A DNA stretch of 64,000 bases, from assembly GCA_019914945.1 (NCBI GenBank), contig CM034104.1:8916046-8980045 (forward strand). The letters run 5' to 3'. Positions 10,822 to 21,664 of this stretch are shown one piece after another. The position numbers and the translations under genes are program-made. This DNA comes from Typha latifolia (taxonomy: Eukaryota; Streptophyta; Magnoliopsida; Poales; Typhaceae). Positions within the stretch are counted from its first letter, which is position 1. Each line of letters starts with the position of its first letter. The notes beneath the pieces were generated by a model, which ran no database searches, was not told the origin of the DNA, and saw only the letters and a list, made by a program, of their open reading frames with translations.

Positions 10822-11168
10822 TGTAAACCAAAGATGAGGAGCCATTTAGATCCTTATTCTTGACAGAAACAAAACTATGAAGGCATCTTGCGGTATTTAG
10901 TTAGTATTCCAATCATATATTCTGAGTGCTACTAGCCTATGTACCTATATGATAAAATCCAAATAGAAATTACTCTTTTTTTTCTTAGATTAAAAACCAA
11001 TAGGCAGATCATTCATTCATAGATATTGTTATAGTAGATTATGAGATGGATCAATCCATTCTTTACAGGTACATTCCCAAAAAAGCAAGCAAGATTGGTT
11101 AGTCACGAGCGGCAGTGTTATTAACCCTACTCATGTATGGAACTCTGTGAAAACAAAATATAGATATC
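10822..11168. other. Intergenic, no feature seen
   Basis: Short AT-rich interval between the hAT element and the copia element. No ORF or repeat was recognised. Confidence 0.5.
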
Positions 11169-12318
11169 TGAAAAACCCCTAGACACAAGTATGTATCTAA
11201 ATACTAGGCAATGATATCACTCGTTCGCTTAAGTAAAAGTCCGTAGAAATATTAAGAACGAAAGTAGAGATGAACGCCAAGATTTTAACGTGGAAAAACC
11301 CAATGGGAAAAAAACCACGGATCCAAACTCGGATCAAAACCAATCACTAGAATAGTAACAGTTACAAGACTGACTCACAAAACAACCTGTTGATCCAAAC
11401 GACTTTGTTCCTCTCAGTCTTGCTCGCTAGAACCCACGATTCACTACTTCTTGTGATTGAAGTCCAACCTCAGTAACCCTCGAGATTGATCTTTTGTCTA
11501 GATAGCCCTTAAGACGAAAGATTAACTTTTTGTAGATGAGTGGAACCTTGTTAGTTGAAGAATCGATGTAGCCTCAAGAAGTCTCCTTCAATAATGCTTC
11601 TTCAACCACCCTAGAGATAGAGCATCACAATCCTTATATATGATCTCCAAGATATAGCCAAATCCAAGTCTTATCCGTACTCACAAAAGTCTAATATTTT
11701 CAAAATTCGTTGGTGCGTTCGAACGCGGCCCAGGTGCGTTCGAACGGCATGACTTGATCTCAGGTGCGTTCGAACGGGCCCGAGTGCGTTCGAACGCGGC
11801 CCAGGTGCGTTCGAACGGCATGACTTGATCTCAGGTGCGTTCGAACGAGCCCGAGTATGTTCGAACGCAACAACTTAAATTCTTTAGGTTGCGTTCGAAC
11901 GCAACAACTTGAATTCTTCAAGTTGCGTTCGAACGCAACAACTTGAATTCTTCAAGTTGCGTTCGAACGCAACAACTTGAATTCTTCAGGTTGCGTTCAA
12001 ACGCGTTTGTGGACACAGCTCTCGGTCTGTGTGAACGCAGTACCCGCGTTTGAACGTGTTTGTGAACGCAGCTCTCGGTTTGTGTGAACGCAAGTACCCG
12101 CGTTCGAACGCGTTTGTGAACGCACCGCGTTCAAATGCGTTTGTGAACGCACCGCATTCGAACGCGTTTGTGAACGCGGTGTGAACTCAACAACTTTTTT
12201 CCAATAATTTTGCAATTCTTCAAACCAGAGATATTCTAGACTTGTATAAAGCTCATATATATGAAAAAATACACTTAGAATATTTTGTACACAATTGCCA
12301 ATAATTAAAAACCTAACA
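11169..12318 (-). repeat. 3' LTR of the copia element (1,150 bp)
   Basis: TG...CA bounded. A purine-rich tract, AAAGGGGGAGATTG on the minus strand, abuts it at 12319-12332. It is 172 bp longer than the 5' LTR because of extra copies of TTCGAA-containing units. Confidence 0.85.
11706..12185. repeat. Tandem arrays of the GCGTTCGAACGC palindrome
   Basis: About 12 TTCGAA cores lie in 480 bp, many within the full 12-bp palindrome GCGTTCGAACGC. Two higher-order units are visible: one near 83 bp, present twice (containing GGCATGACTTGATCTCAGG), and one near 38 bp, present about four times (containing AACAACTTGAATTCTTCA). Degenerate copies with GTTTGTGAACGC follow. The array is in the LTR and is expanded relative to the 5' LTR. 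Confidence 0.9.
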
Positions 12319-12687
12319 ATCTCCCCCTTTGGCAATTTGTGACAAAACATCTAGTTTACAAGATATTACAAAGAATTCAAAATGAGCATTCAACAAGTCT
12401 AGTACTTTTAGCACATCAATCCCTGCAAATAAAAATATACCAAACCAAGATCAAGTGAAAATAACTTGAAATGAATAACAATCCAAACACAAGTTATCAA
12501 GTAAGCAGTTTACAAGTACTCAAGCAAACAAAGTTCACAGGTATTCACGCAAAGGTATTTAAGTAGTAAATAGAACCTAGTAAACTCCCCCTATGCCATT
12601 ACTCACCCTACACCAGTAAACTCCTAAACTCCAAACACACGTCTAAACTCACACTCACTCTCCCATTTTTGACACAAATGCGAAAAA

Positions 12688-13760
12688 CTAGGAACTCGGA
12701 GGGAACTGACGATGAAGAATCGACAACATGGAGTCGAGAACAGTCCCCTGATGAGCTTGCTCAGCTCGTAAATCATTCACGACCGAATGGAGGTCGTGCA
12801 CCTGAGGGGTAAGCTGATCGAAACGGTCAGAGAACTGTGGTAACTCCCCCTCAGTGTGAGATGAGTCATTGTCCGAACTGTCATCAGAAATATCGAGGTG
12901 TGAGGAACGTCCAGCGCGGAAGAGGACGGCTTGAGAGGAGACGACTGATCATGAGTTTGACTCCGCTTAAGAGTAATCCGATCCAACGGTTTTTGCGAAG
13001 TAAGAGAAGGTTCCGAGGCATCCACACGCACCCCACTCTGAGTGCAAAAATTGGTAATAAATATGTCAAATAGCAACCCTTCATGGGGCGCTTCTTTCTG
13101 TGCAGCTGTTAGAATGGAATCGTAGATCACCGCAGCTAAATCAACAGAAACTCCCGACAACATCGCATAAAGGAGGAAGGCACGATCAGGACTAATACTA
13201 GAATGGCGAGTCATGGTGGTGACGTTGTACAGACAAAGCAGGTGAAGCATGCGAGCCACTGATGTCAGTTTCGCATGAGGCATCATATTGCCCTTCCAAC
13301 GTTCCCTTTTGATTAACACAGTACCAGCAAATTCGTTGACATCAGGAAGTGGAGCAGACGATGGATACTGGAACTCACCATCAGGAAGTTGGAGTTTGGC
13401 ACGAATAACATCAGAGTCCAAGTAGATTGAAACCCCACGGACAGTAGAATGTATACAGCATTTTAAAACTGTGGCATTACTGAAAAATTCCCTAACCACT
13501 TCCACATATGCAATCCCGCTCATCCAACACACGGATAACCATCCTCGCTCAATAAAAATTTGTTCGATCCCCAAGGCAGAAAAATCAGAAATGACCACGG
13601 CTCGTTCACAAATAACAGGTCGAGTGCCAAAATTGTGTCTGTAACGCCCCGCAGCTGTAGATGTAGAAAACTTGGGAGCCGAAGTAGGTGAGGAAGGTGG
13701 CCTATGTTTCTTGGAAACTGCAGTTTTTCTAGGCATTCTTGAGAAAGAAACAAGATGCAA
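12688..13760 (-). CDS. Extra ORF: 'putative plant transposon protein' domain, frameshifted near its end
   Basis: A 327-codon frame (13760 to 12777). The likely start is the second Met at 13736 (MPRKTAVSKKHRPPSS), giving a basic, Ser/Pro-rich tail first. The core (IFIERGW, VEVVREFFSNA, VRGVSIYLDSDVI) matches the family annotated in plants as putative plant transposon protein, recalled as Pfam Transposase_32; its biochemical role is unknown. After about 12960 the reading improves in another frame: acidic DISDDSSDNDSSH, then a coiled-coil-like FDQLTPQVHDLHSVV, stopping at 12688, so one frameshift is likely. It occupies the place where reverse transcriptase is expected. It is preceded by an untranslated-looking leader that contains the TTCGAA palindromes (14212-14292). 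Confidence 0.6.
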
Positions 13761-14211
13761 GATTCAATACATGCCCAAAGCAAACAAAAAGATAGAAAGA
13801 AATCAAAATAAATTTCAAGAAACCATGAAGGCCCTAAATGAAATCCATCATCCACTTGAAAACGCTAAGATATCACGTTCAATCATACAAGAAACATCAA
13901 GATAGTAACTTTAACGTGATCAAAACTCGAAAACGCACGAAATCAATCAAGATCAAAAGACTTAATTGAATAAAAAATAAGAAAATTGATGGATGATCAT
14001 ACCTCGCAAAAGTGAAGAAAAACTAGGAAATTCAATCAAAAGATGCTAGATCTGGAGGAGAACTACCCTTTAAAAGGGTTTGTAGTGAGAAATTTGATGA
14101 AAAGGACCAAGATCTTGAAGATTTGAGAGGGAGAAAATGAAGTGTTTCTAGGGTTTGGAAGATGGAAGATGAAAACCCTTGGGTTCGGACGCAATATATA
14201 AAGAATCCTTG

Positions 14212-14292
14212 AGTGCGTTCGAACGCACCAGTCTGCGCGTTCGAACACGCCAGTCACCGCGTTCGAACTCAAAAATTTGCGTTCGAACGCCC
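14212..14292. repeat. Internal cluster of TTCGAA palindromes
   Basis: Four TTCGAA cores in 80 bp (GTGCGTTCGAACGCACC, CGCGTTCGAACACG, CGCGTTCGAACTC, GCGTTCGAACGCC), some 470 bp upstream of the extra ORF start and outside the LTRs. Confidence 0.9.
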
Positions 14293-14639
14293 TTTTTTTT
14301 TAAGTAAAAAGTCTAAGAAACAATTAAAAAATCTTTTTGGAGATGCACTTCTAGAAATTCAAAATAGATTCAAGACATAGAATATGACAATCGAATGAAA
14401 TAAGTCATACACAGATCAATCAAATCATCAAAAGCATATTATAATCAATTCTAATGCATCACTCAAAATTAAATTAATCTTGATTGATCATAACAATATG
14501 CATATGTAAGGTGAGCATAGATAACATGAAACGTTCTTCTTAAATAAACTTTCCTATTTAAACAATGATACAACACAGTAGTCAAATCGACTTAGTATTC
14601 TAATTTGCACTTTTTGACTTATTCTCCATAACCGTACAA

Positions 14640-15569
14640 GAATATTTCCTGTATTATTTTTTTTATATATAAACCATATAGGTGCAATGATGGCTTTCAC
14701 ACATGAGTAGGTAGCCCTTTTCTTCTAGTACATATTAAATAATGTGCAAGAAGATATTCACAAACATCAAAAAAATTTATTTAATTTGCAAGCAATATAC
14801 TATTGTAGACTCTACTATTATTCGAATACCCTAAGAAGATGCCTTCATTACTTCTAGTGTCAAATTTAGTCAAATATTCTCGATCACGTAAGATATAGCA
14901 TTTACTACTAAAAACTCAAAAATATTTAACACTAGGTTTCTTACCTTTCCAGATTTCATATGCAGTCATTTTTGTACCTAGTCTTAGATAAACACGATTT
15001 ATCACATGTACCGCTGTATTGACCGCCTCTGCCCAAAACCTTTGAGTAACCTTTTTAGCGTGAAGCATAACCCTAGCCATTTCCTACACAACTCAGTTCT
15101 TTCTTTCCACAATCCCGTTCTGTTGTGGAGTTATAGGAGCTGAAAACTCATGTTGAATACCAAGAGAATCGCGAAATATAGAAAAATTTTCATTTTTAAA
15201 TTCTCTACCATGATCAAAACGAATCCTAACTAGGGTTGTAGATTTTACATTCTGCAATTTTAAGCATAGTGATTCAAAAACTTCAAAGGTTTCAGACTTC
15301 TCATGTAGAAAGGCAACCCAAGTATATCTGGAGTAATCATCGACCATTAAGAATATATAGCGTTTACCTCCAAGACTTTCCATTTTTGTTGGACCCATCA
15401 AGTCCATGTGAACTAATTGAAGCACACAGTCGGTGGTAGCTGCATTTACCTTCTTGTGTAAGATCTGAATTTGTTTTTCAATTTGACACGAACCGCACCA
15501 AAGGTAAACTTTAGTCACACTCCTCGACAAAAGGTGAGTAGAAAATAGTTTGTTCCGACATGCTATCAT
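14640..15569 (-). pseudogene. Copia integrase (rve core), degraded; reverse transcriptase absent
   Basis: The minus-strand frame 15569-15093 gives a partial zinc-binding region (WCGSCQIEKQIQ) and the rve core: HMDLMGP with the first Asp, VDDYSRYTW, FDHGREF with the second Asp, and PQQNGIVERKN with the Glu. Beyond a stop near 15092 the copia-typical region continues in frame (RMARVMLHAKKVTQRFWAE, VNTAVHVINR, TAYEIWKGKKP, then EGIFLGYS) to about 14800 with stops. The frame then ends without any reverse-transcriptase motif. Integrase joins cDNA to the target; this copy is inactive. Its 5' edge coincides with the inversion breakpoint. Confidence 0.8.
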
Positions 15570-15965
15570 TGCGGCGTTCTAGGGCATATTCGACCTCATT
15601 GTAAATTTTTGCAAAAATCTTGAACTGCTTTCATTTATGGGATAAAAACAAAGGCCATATGAGTCAAGAAAAGTGATTTAAAATGTTATGTTGTGCATAC
15701 AGCCTTGAAAGCTTTAAATTATGATTTGTGGTATTTAGACAGTGGCTATTCAAGACATATGTCGGGTGACAAGTCGTTATTTTCTAATCTTGAAAAACAT
15801 GAAGGGGGAGATGTGACATTCGGAGATGGTAATTCAACCAAGGTAATAGGTAAAGGAAAGGTAAGTTCTTTGGGGGTTCCTATTCTTGAAAATGTTCTTT
15901 ATGTTAAGGGCTTGATAAATCTTCTGAGCATCAGTCAATTTTGTGATGAAGTTTTAGAAATGTCA
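15557..15965 (+). pseudogene. Inverted zinc-knuckle/protease/GAG-pre-integrase block of the copia element
   Basis: On the plus strand, opposite to the rest of the element, bases 15561-15602 read CYHCGVLGHIRPHC, a CCHC knuckle. The ORF from 15693 reads DLWYLDSGYSRHMSGD, which is the copia protease active site (DSG), and then LENVLYVKGLINLLSISQFCDE, the pre-integrase segment. In a normal element these lie between gag and integrase in the same orientation. Here only this 0.4-kb block is flipped, in its correct position. Breakpoints fall near 15557-15570 and 15955-15975. Confidence 0.8.
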
Positions 15966-17326
15966 CTTCCTTATTCAGTCACTCTAGTTCAATTTCATCA
16001 GCCTTCATTTTATTTTTTGCATTGTCAAGTTGTTCAGGAAGGTCATTGACACGTTCAAGTTCCAATTTGTAATTCTCCTCAAATTGAATTCTTTCTAGTT
16101 CGATTATCTTGAGTTGTTGCTGTAGTCTAAGATTGCTTTTCTTGAGTTTAAACGACTCCAGGTACAGGTCATTATCTGCCTTTTGAATTTCAGATTTGTC
16201 TTCCTCAGTTGGTAACATATCATGATCATCTGTACTATCAGTATCAACAACAGAATTAATATTAAAGAAGAGGCAAAAGCTACAAAGTTTTCTTTGTCTT
16301 TTCCAGAATCATCATCAGATTCTTCTGAGTCATCCCAAGTAACTTTCATAGCTTTACCCTTCTTTTTAAGGCGATTAGGGCATTCTTGTGTTATGTGTCC
16401 AAAACCAGAACATTCAAAACATCGAACTTTATTCTCAGAATTCTTTTTTTTTTGTTTGACACTGTTGTTGCTCACACCTGTATTCGAACTCGCAGTATTC
16501 TTCTTTTTCATAAAGGCTTTGTTTTTCTCAAGTTTTTCAGCATTCAACTTGTTTGGCTTCTGAAAGAATTTATGAAACTTTTTGACGAACATGGCCAACA
16601 TTTCAACATCTAAATCACCTTCATCATCAGATTCCTTTATATTTTGTTCAACTGTGGATAGGGCAATCCCTTTGGACTTCCTCGGTTTTGAAAGATTGGA
16701 CTCAAATGTTTGTAGATTTCCTACCAATTGTTTAACTTTCATAGAATCTATGTCCTTACTTTCCTCAATAGATGTAACTTTCGCCTGAAACCTCTTTGGA
16801 AGAGACCTAAGGATCTTACGGACAATTCTGTTTTTAGAAATTTTCTCTCCTAGGTTGAAACTGGAGTTCACTATATCACTCAACTTTACATAGAACTTAT
16901 CAAATGTCTCATTCTCCTCCTTATGTAGAGTTTCAAAACTAGTAGTCAACCTCTAAAGTTTAGAAAGTTTTACAGTCATAGTTCTTTCGTGAGTAGTTTC
17001 TAAGATCGTCCAAGCTTCTTGTGCTATCTCACAAGTAGAAATTCTTCTAAATTCTTCCGAGAAAACACAACTAAAAATTGCATTTATTGCCTTGCTATTC
17101 CATCCAACTTTTTCATAGTCTGACTTATCCTATGACTCAATCAGTTTATCAGCAAGTTTATCATTCACATGTATATTGGTAGACTCCAACCGTTCACAAC
17201 GGCAAACCATACTCGTTCATCTATAGACTTCAAGTAAGCTCTCATCCTAGCTTTCCAATATACATAATTTGATCCATCTAGGATAGGAGGTCTAATAGAT
17301 GAGGGTCCATCTCTATGAAAATCCAT
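15966..17326 (-). pseudogene. Copia gag (UBN2 type) with CCHC knuckle, broken
   Basis: Starts 36 bp inside the primer-binding site at 17326 (MDFHRDGPSS), followed by RPPILDGSNYVYWKARMRAY, the DUF4219/UBN2 signature. There is a frame change near 17165, a nonsense codon near 16950 (where a Gln codon is usual before RLTTSFE), then an open 281-codon stretch with UBN2 helices and the knuckle CFECSGFGHITQEC. A coiled-coil-like region follows (LQQQLKIIELERIQFEENY) down to about 15979 in another frame. Gag packages RNA; this copy is not translatable as one protein. Confidence 0.75.
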
Positions 17327-17361
17327 GTCTATCTGATCTCTCTCAAAGGGTGAGAGAACCC

Positions 17362-17374
17362 GCTCTGATACCAA
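17362..17374 (-). other. Primer-binding site of the copia element
   Basis: Plus strand GCTCTGATACCAA; the complement matches the initiator tRNA-Met 3' end and sits directly beside the 5' LTR. Confidence 0.85.
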
Positions 17375-17375
17375 T

Positions 17376-18353
17376 TGAAAAACCCCTAGACACAAGTATG
17401 TATCTAAATACTAGGCAATGATATCACTCGTTCGCTTAAGTAAAAGTCCGTAGAAATATTAAGAACGAAAGTAAAGATGAACGTCAAGATTTTAACATGG
17501 AAAAACCCAATGGAAAAAAAACCATGGATCCAAACTCGGATCAAAACCAATCACTAGAATAGTAACAGTTACAAGACTGACTCACAAAACAATCCGTCGA
17601 TCCAAACGACTTTGTTCCTCTCAGTCTTGCTTGCTAGAACCAACGATTCACTACTTCTTGTGATTGAAGTCCAACCTCAGTAACCCTCGAGATTGATCTT
17701 TCGTCTAGATAGCCCTTAAGACGAAAGATTAACTTTTTATAGATGAGTTGAACCTTGTTAGTTGAATAACCGATGTAGCCTCAAGAAGTCTCTTTCAATA
17801 ATGCTTCTTCAACCACCCTAGAGATAGGGCATCACAATCCTTATAAATGATCTCCAAGATAGAGCCAAATCCAAGTCTTATCCGTACTCACAAAAGTCCA
17901 ATATTTTCAAACTTTCTTGGTGCGTTCGAACGCGGCTCAGGTGTGTTCGAACGGTATGACTTGATCTCAGGTGTGTTCGAACGGGCTCGAGTGTGTTCAA
18001 ACGCGATAACTTGAATTCTTCAGGTTGCGTTCAAACGTGTTTGTAGATGCAGCTCTCATTCTATGTGAACGCAGTACCCGCATTCGAACGCGTTTGTGAA
18101 CGCAACTCTCGGTTTGTGTGAACGCAAGTACCCCGTTTCGAATGCGTTTGTGAACGCACCGCATTCAAACGCGTTTGTGAACGCACCGCGTTCGAACGCG
18201 TTTGTGAACGCGGTGTGAACTCAATAGCTTTTTTCCAATAATTTTGCAATTCTTCAAACCAGAGATATTCTAGACTTGTATAAAGCTCATATATATGAAA
18301 AAAATATACTTAGAATATTTTGTACACAATTGCCAATAATTAAAAACCTAACA
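17376..18353 (-). repeat. 5' LTR of the copia element (978 bp)
   Basis: Same ends as the 3' LTR and close similarity outside the array. Its palindrome block (about 17920-18215) has fewer TTCGAA units, several with C-to-T type changes. Confidence 0.85.
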
Positions 18354-18572
18354 ACATCTACATAACATATGAGATACTCTAATTGATAGCATTGCTAACA
18401 TCATTAGCTAGCAGCTTTAATTGACGACCATCATATAGTCATTGTCACTGTATAGCTAGCAAGTTACCCTAGAGTCAACTACATGTACACAACTCTTTTA
18501 AGCCTAACAGAAGAGCAAGAGCTTCACCAATCAAGGTATTCTCACAAGTATGAAGAAAGATGACTTTCCACA
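18354..18572 (-). mobile_element. Old LINE-like RNase H remnant, left part
   Basis: The minus strand reads WKVIFLHTCENTLIGEALAL then LLGLKELC before a stop, resembling the RNase H domain at the C-terminus of plant LINEs (..EALAL..GL..). Its apparent continuation lies beyond the family L LTR at 21504-21664 (VDAT..RGAK). Short and degraded, so tentative. Confidence 0.4.
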
Positions 18573-19064
18573 TGTAATAACCCAAGTTAAAAAAAAGTTT
18601 AATAAGCTGGGCACGACGCGACCGGCCAAACTGTGGCCGGCCTCATGCCTAGCATGCCTTGCATGCTAGGGCCATGGTGGAGGTGCCACATGCCTCCACC
18701 GAGCCCACCCCACCTAGCGTTGCCACAACGCATGGAGGTGGGATCGAGACCATCGGCCACTCCGCCACCACCACGCAACCACCCTGGCCTCTCTCTCTCT
18801 CTCTCTCTCTCTCTAATTTTCTCTTTCTCCTCCTTTCATTCTCTTGACCTCTCTCTCTCCATCCAGTCCCACAGCAACCACCGACCGCCGGGAAGAGCCA
18901 TCTTCGACCCTTTTACCTGTCTGTGAGCCTCTCTCTCTCCTTTCTCCTCTCTTTCTCTCTCTTTTTAGTTCTCCATCTCTCTCATGGTTTTCTCTCAGGG
19001 CCGTCAGAGGATTGAGCCGTCGGCGAGAGGCTAGCCGCTGAGTGGTCTCCCTCCCTCCCCCTTT

Positions 19065-19120
19065 CTTCTTCTTCTTCTTCTTCTTCTTCTTCTTCTTCTT
19101 CTTCTTCTTCTTCTTCTTCT
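19065..19120. repeat. (CTT)n microsatellite
   Basis: Uninterrupted run of about 18 to 19 units, followed by CTC/CCT triplets. It lies in the polypyrimidine part of family L copy 1. Confidence 0.95.
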
Positions 19121-19225
19121 CCACCACCTCCTCCTCCTCCTCCTCCTTCTCTTCTTCTCTCGGGCAACCTTGGCTGTAGTGGCGTTGGGCTTGGCCCAGC
19201 ACCCTACAGTGCAAGCGTGCGCTTA

Positions 19226-19248
19226 GGTGCTGGGCTCAGCCCAGCACC
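19226..19248. other. GTGCTGGGC hairpin of family L
   Basis: Arms GGTGCTGGGCT and AGCCCAGCACC are separated by one base. The stem can be extended by CTTA/TAAG with one bulged base. Confidence 0.8.
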
Positions 19249-20680
19249 CTAAGGCATTGAGGTGCTAGGCTGAGCCCTGTGCAAAAATAGATTTTTGTTA
19301 TTTTTTAAAAATTATTTAAATTATGTTACTAGTTATTAATTATTGTAGTTAATCTAAAGTATTGATTTCCATGAATTAAATCTAATTAAATCATGATTAG
19401 TAAATAAATCCAATTATACCACAATTAGCAAAATGCATGCAATATAATTACTAAAATATTAATCCTAGCTAGGTATAATAATTATTAGAGTTATGTACAT
19501 ATACTCATACGTAGGCACTTGCATTAATTTATTTATTTTTCTTAATTATCAAAGAGAATAGGTAGATAATTATGTCTTAAATAAATTATTATATAATATA
19601 ATTATGGTTAATAAATAACAAAACAATTATAGGAATTAATAGTATATGATTACAATGAGAAATTATCTTTTAGCCGGGTTAACTTTAATTAGTGGAAAGA
19701 CTAACATTATATGTTATAAATAATTTCAGATTTTGATCCTCCTATTTAGGATCTAATGGACCTTTCTAACGAGAACTGATAGTTGTTTTAATAACGTGAA
19801 AGAGTGGTTGCTTAGTAATTATAGTTGCGGTGAGTAGTTTTACCCTATAGATGTATTTCTTAAATTAGGATACATTATATAATTATATATATGAATGTTT
19901 TGGCTTTCCAGCATGATTATATGATATACTATTTAGAGATGATTTCGGTTGAGCATATTTTATCATGTATTTGATTAGACTAATCTGGGATATATGGATG
20001 CTGGTGATATATAGAGATGATTAGTGATGTCTATCCTATTATGATTTTATGTTGAGATAATCTCTGGTATGAGTATGCATGTGAGAGACTAGTATGGTAT
20101 GCATGTGTTAGATACTTCATTGGAGACTATATTGCATCATTTTTCTCTTGGCCTTTTACCACATAAATTCCTGATACGCATGACTTGTTATAGTACTGGA
20201 TATATGCATATGATATGTTATTTAGAAGGAAAGTATGAAATTTGATTAATATGATAGTTGATAAAAAGCGTGAGGACACCCAAGTGGGCGCGAAAGTTAG
20301 GACACGTTTGGTGGATGATTGATCGCTTGACATAGTCGTGATTCTGTGGTCTTACATCTGAGGTCGTTAATCTGTGTGCGCAGTAGACATTCGGACACAT
20401 GTCGTTCGTTAGGGCATATGTGGTGAGTTATCCTCACATGGTTATTATCAGCTAGAAAGGTGCTCAGTCTGAATGGATATTGATACCCTTAGTGAATGTC
20501 GGGATATGATTATAATTGAGATACCCTTTGTGGATGACAGGGTATGCTTTGGGCCTTCGAGCAAAATGATAAGACCGGGTACCGAGTGTTGATTGTGCAC
20601 GGTGGTCTAGTATGATGATATTTACTAAGATGGCGATAATAATAGGGATACTAAGAATTCCATATGATTCTATTATCATT

Positions 20681-20682
<2 letters not shown>

Positions 20683-20726
<44 letters not shown>
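20683..20726. repeat. (AT)n microsatellite
   Basis: Uninterrupted alternating AT run of about 22 units inside family L copy 1. Confidence 0.95.
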
Positions 20727-20729
<3 letters not shown>

Positions 20730-21503
20730 CGAATGGATATCATGTTGCGTATATGGTTGTATTTGACATCATAGCATGGTCATAGTCTCCATGCATCATA
20801 TGTGTTATATTTGAGAGTGATACGATGATCGTATGACATTGAGATTTATCTATATATTACGTGTTCTTGATTAGTTATAACTTGATATCTACTATATATC
20901 TAATATTATTGAGGATATGATTATATGCTCATTTATAGCATGATGCTTCTTTCTAATTTATATTTCTAGCACATGCTTTACTCTCTATTTAGTATCACTG
21001 ATTCGGGGTAAAGTCTATTCTCTAAACCTTTAGCTCATGACTCTCTCTTTGTTTCTCTTTTCCAAAAATTCAAGTGATAAAATAGAGCAGGATACTCTCT
21101 TAGAGGTCTTGCCGGCGATTGATGAGTAGAGTGTGGTTAGTGTGATACGCTAGATGAGTCATGTTATATATTGTATCAGTTGAGTTTTAGGGTGATGTTT
21201 TTATCCTTGTCGTTTCCTTTAGCATGTGACTTTGTACTTAATGCATTATGTATATACCAATATTGTGTATATATAATAGTGAGATGCTCTTGATGATGTG
21301 TTGTGGTCTATATGGGGCCCTATTAGAGTTATCAATGTGTTGTTGATATTCAGACATGAGTTATTCTTAGTTTAGATATTATGGATAAAATTATAGTGTT
21401 AATACAGGTTTATTTGATTGTCGGCAAATAATCAAGTTGCTAGGTGCTTTGCACATGCCGTGTGGTCTCATGCCATGCAAGTGTTTATGGTTTGGGTGTT
21501 ACA

Positions 21504-21664
21504 GTTTAGCACCTCTCTATGTTGCATCAACCTAACAGATAACATAACCACGATGGATGGCATCAGTGTTGGAACATTCACAACAGCCTACATAGGTGAG
21601 GGCACCAATCGTTGGAAAAGCCAAACATTAATTGCTCTCTTTTAAGTAGTCCATAATAGTGCAA
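21504..21664 (-). mobile_element. Old LINE-like RNase H remnant, right part
   Basis: The minus-strand reading contains VDAT and RGAK with stops, and joins logically to 18354-18572 if the intervening LTR is removed. It also reads on into 25585 onward if the gypsy element 21665-25584 is removed. Confidence 0.3.

Larger units (their letters stand above)
11169..18353 (-). mobile_element. Ty1/copia-type retrotransposon, 7.2 kb, RT-less, with an extra ORF and an internal inversion
   Basis: LTRs at 11169-12318 and 17376-18353 begin TGAAAAACCCCTAGAC and end AAAAACCTAACA. The flanking 5-bp sequences are ATATC (11164-11168) and ACATC (18354-18358), one mismatch. The primer-binding site next to the right LTR and the purine-rich tract next to the left LTR set minus orientation. 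Order on the minus strand: gag (UBN2 type with CCHC knuckle), an inverted knuckle/protease block, integrase core, then a jump past reverse transcriptase and RNase H to an unrelated ORF of the plant-transposon-protein type, then the 3' LTR. It needs polymerase from another element. Confidence 0.85.
18573..21503 (+). repeat. Family L LTR, copy 1, complete ends (2.9 kb)
   Basis: Begins TGTAATAACCCAAG and ends TTTGGGTGTTACA. Order: GC-rich leader, (CT)n at about 18791-18815, (CTT)n at 19065-19120, paired GTGCTGGGC hairpin arms at 19226-19248, about 2 kb of AT-rich DNA including an (AT)22 run, then the shared ATTCGGGGTAAAGTC block and the end. No matching target duplication (CCACA against GTTTA), so it may be a recombination product rather than a simple solo LTR. 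It lacks the very GC-rich 3' tip of the other copies. Confidence 0.7.

Noticed and set aside
11706..12185. CRISPR-like array of palindromic repeats
   Set aside because: The repeats are short and irregularly spaced, with homologous rather than unique spacers, and they lie in a plant LTR without cas genes.
11706..12185. GTTCGAAC motifs as Pol III B boxes or tRNA T-arms
   Set aside because: The cores resemble the B box but lack the final required C (GTTCGAACG), no A box is spaced correctly, and there is no cloverleaf.
20683..20726. (AT)n run as a regulatory or replication element
   Set aside because: Simple microsatellite inside a decayed LTR; no supporting context.
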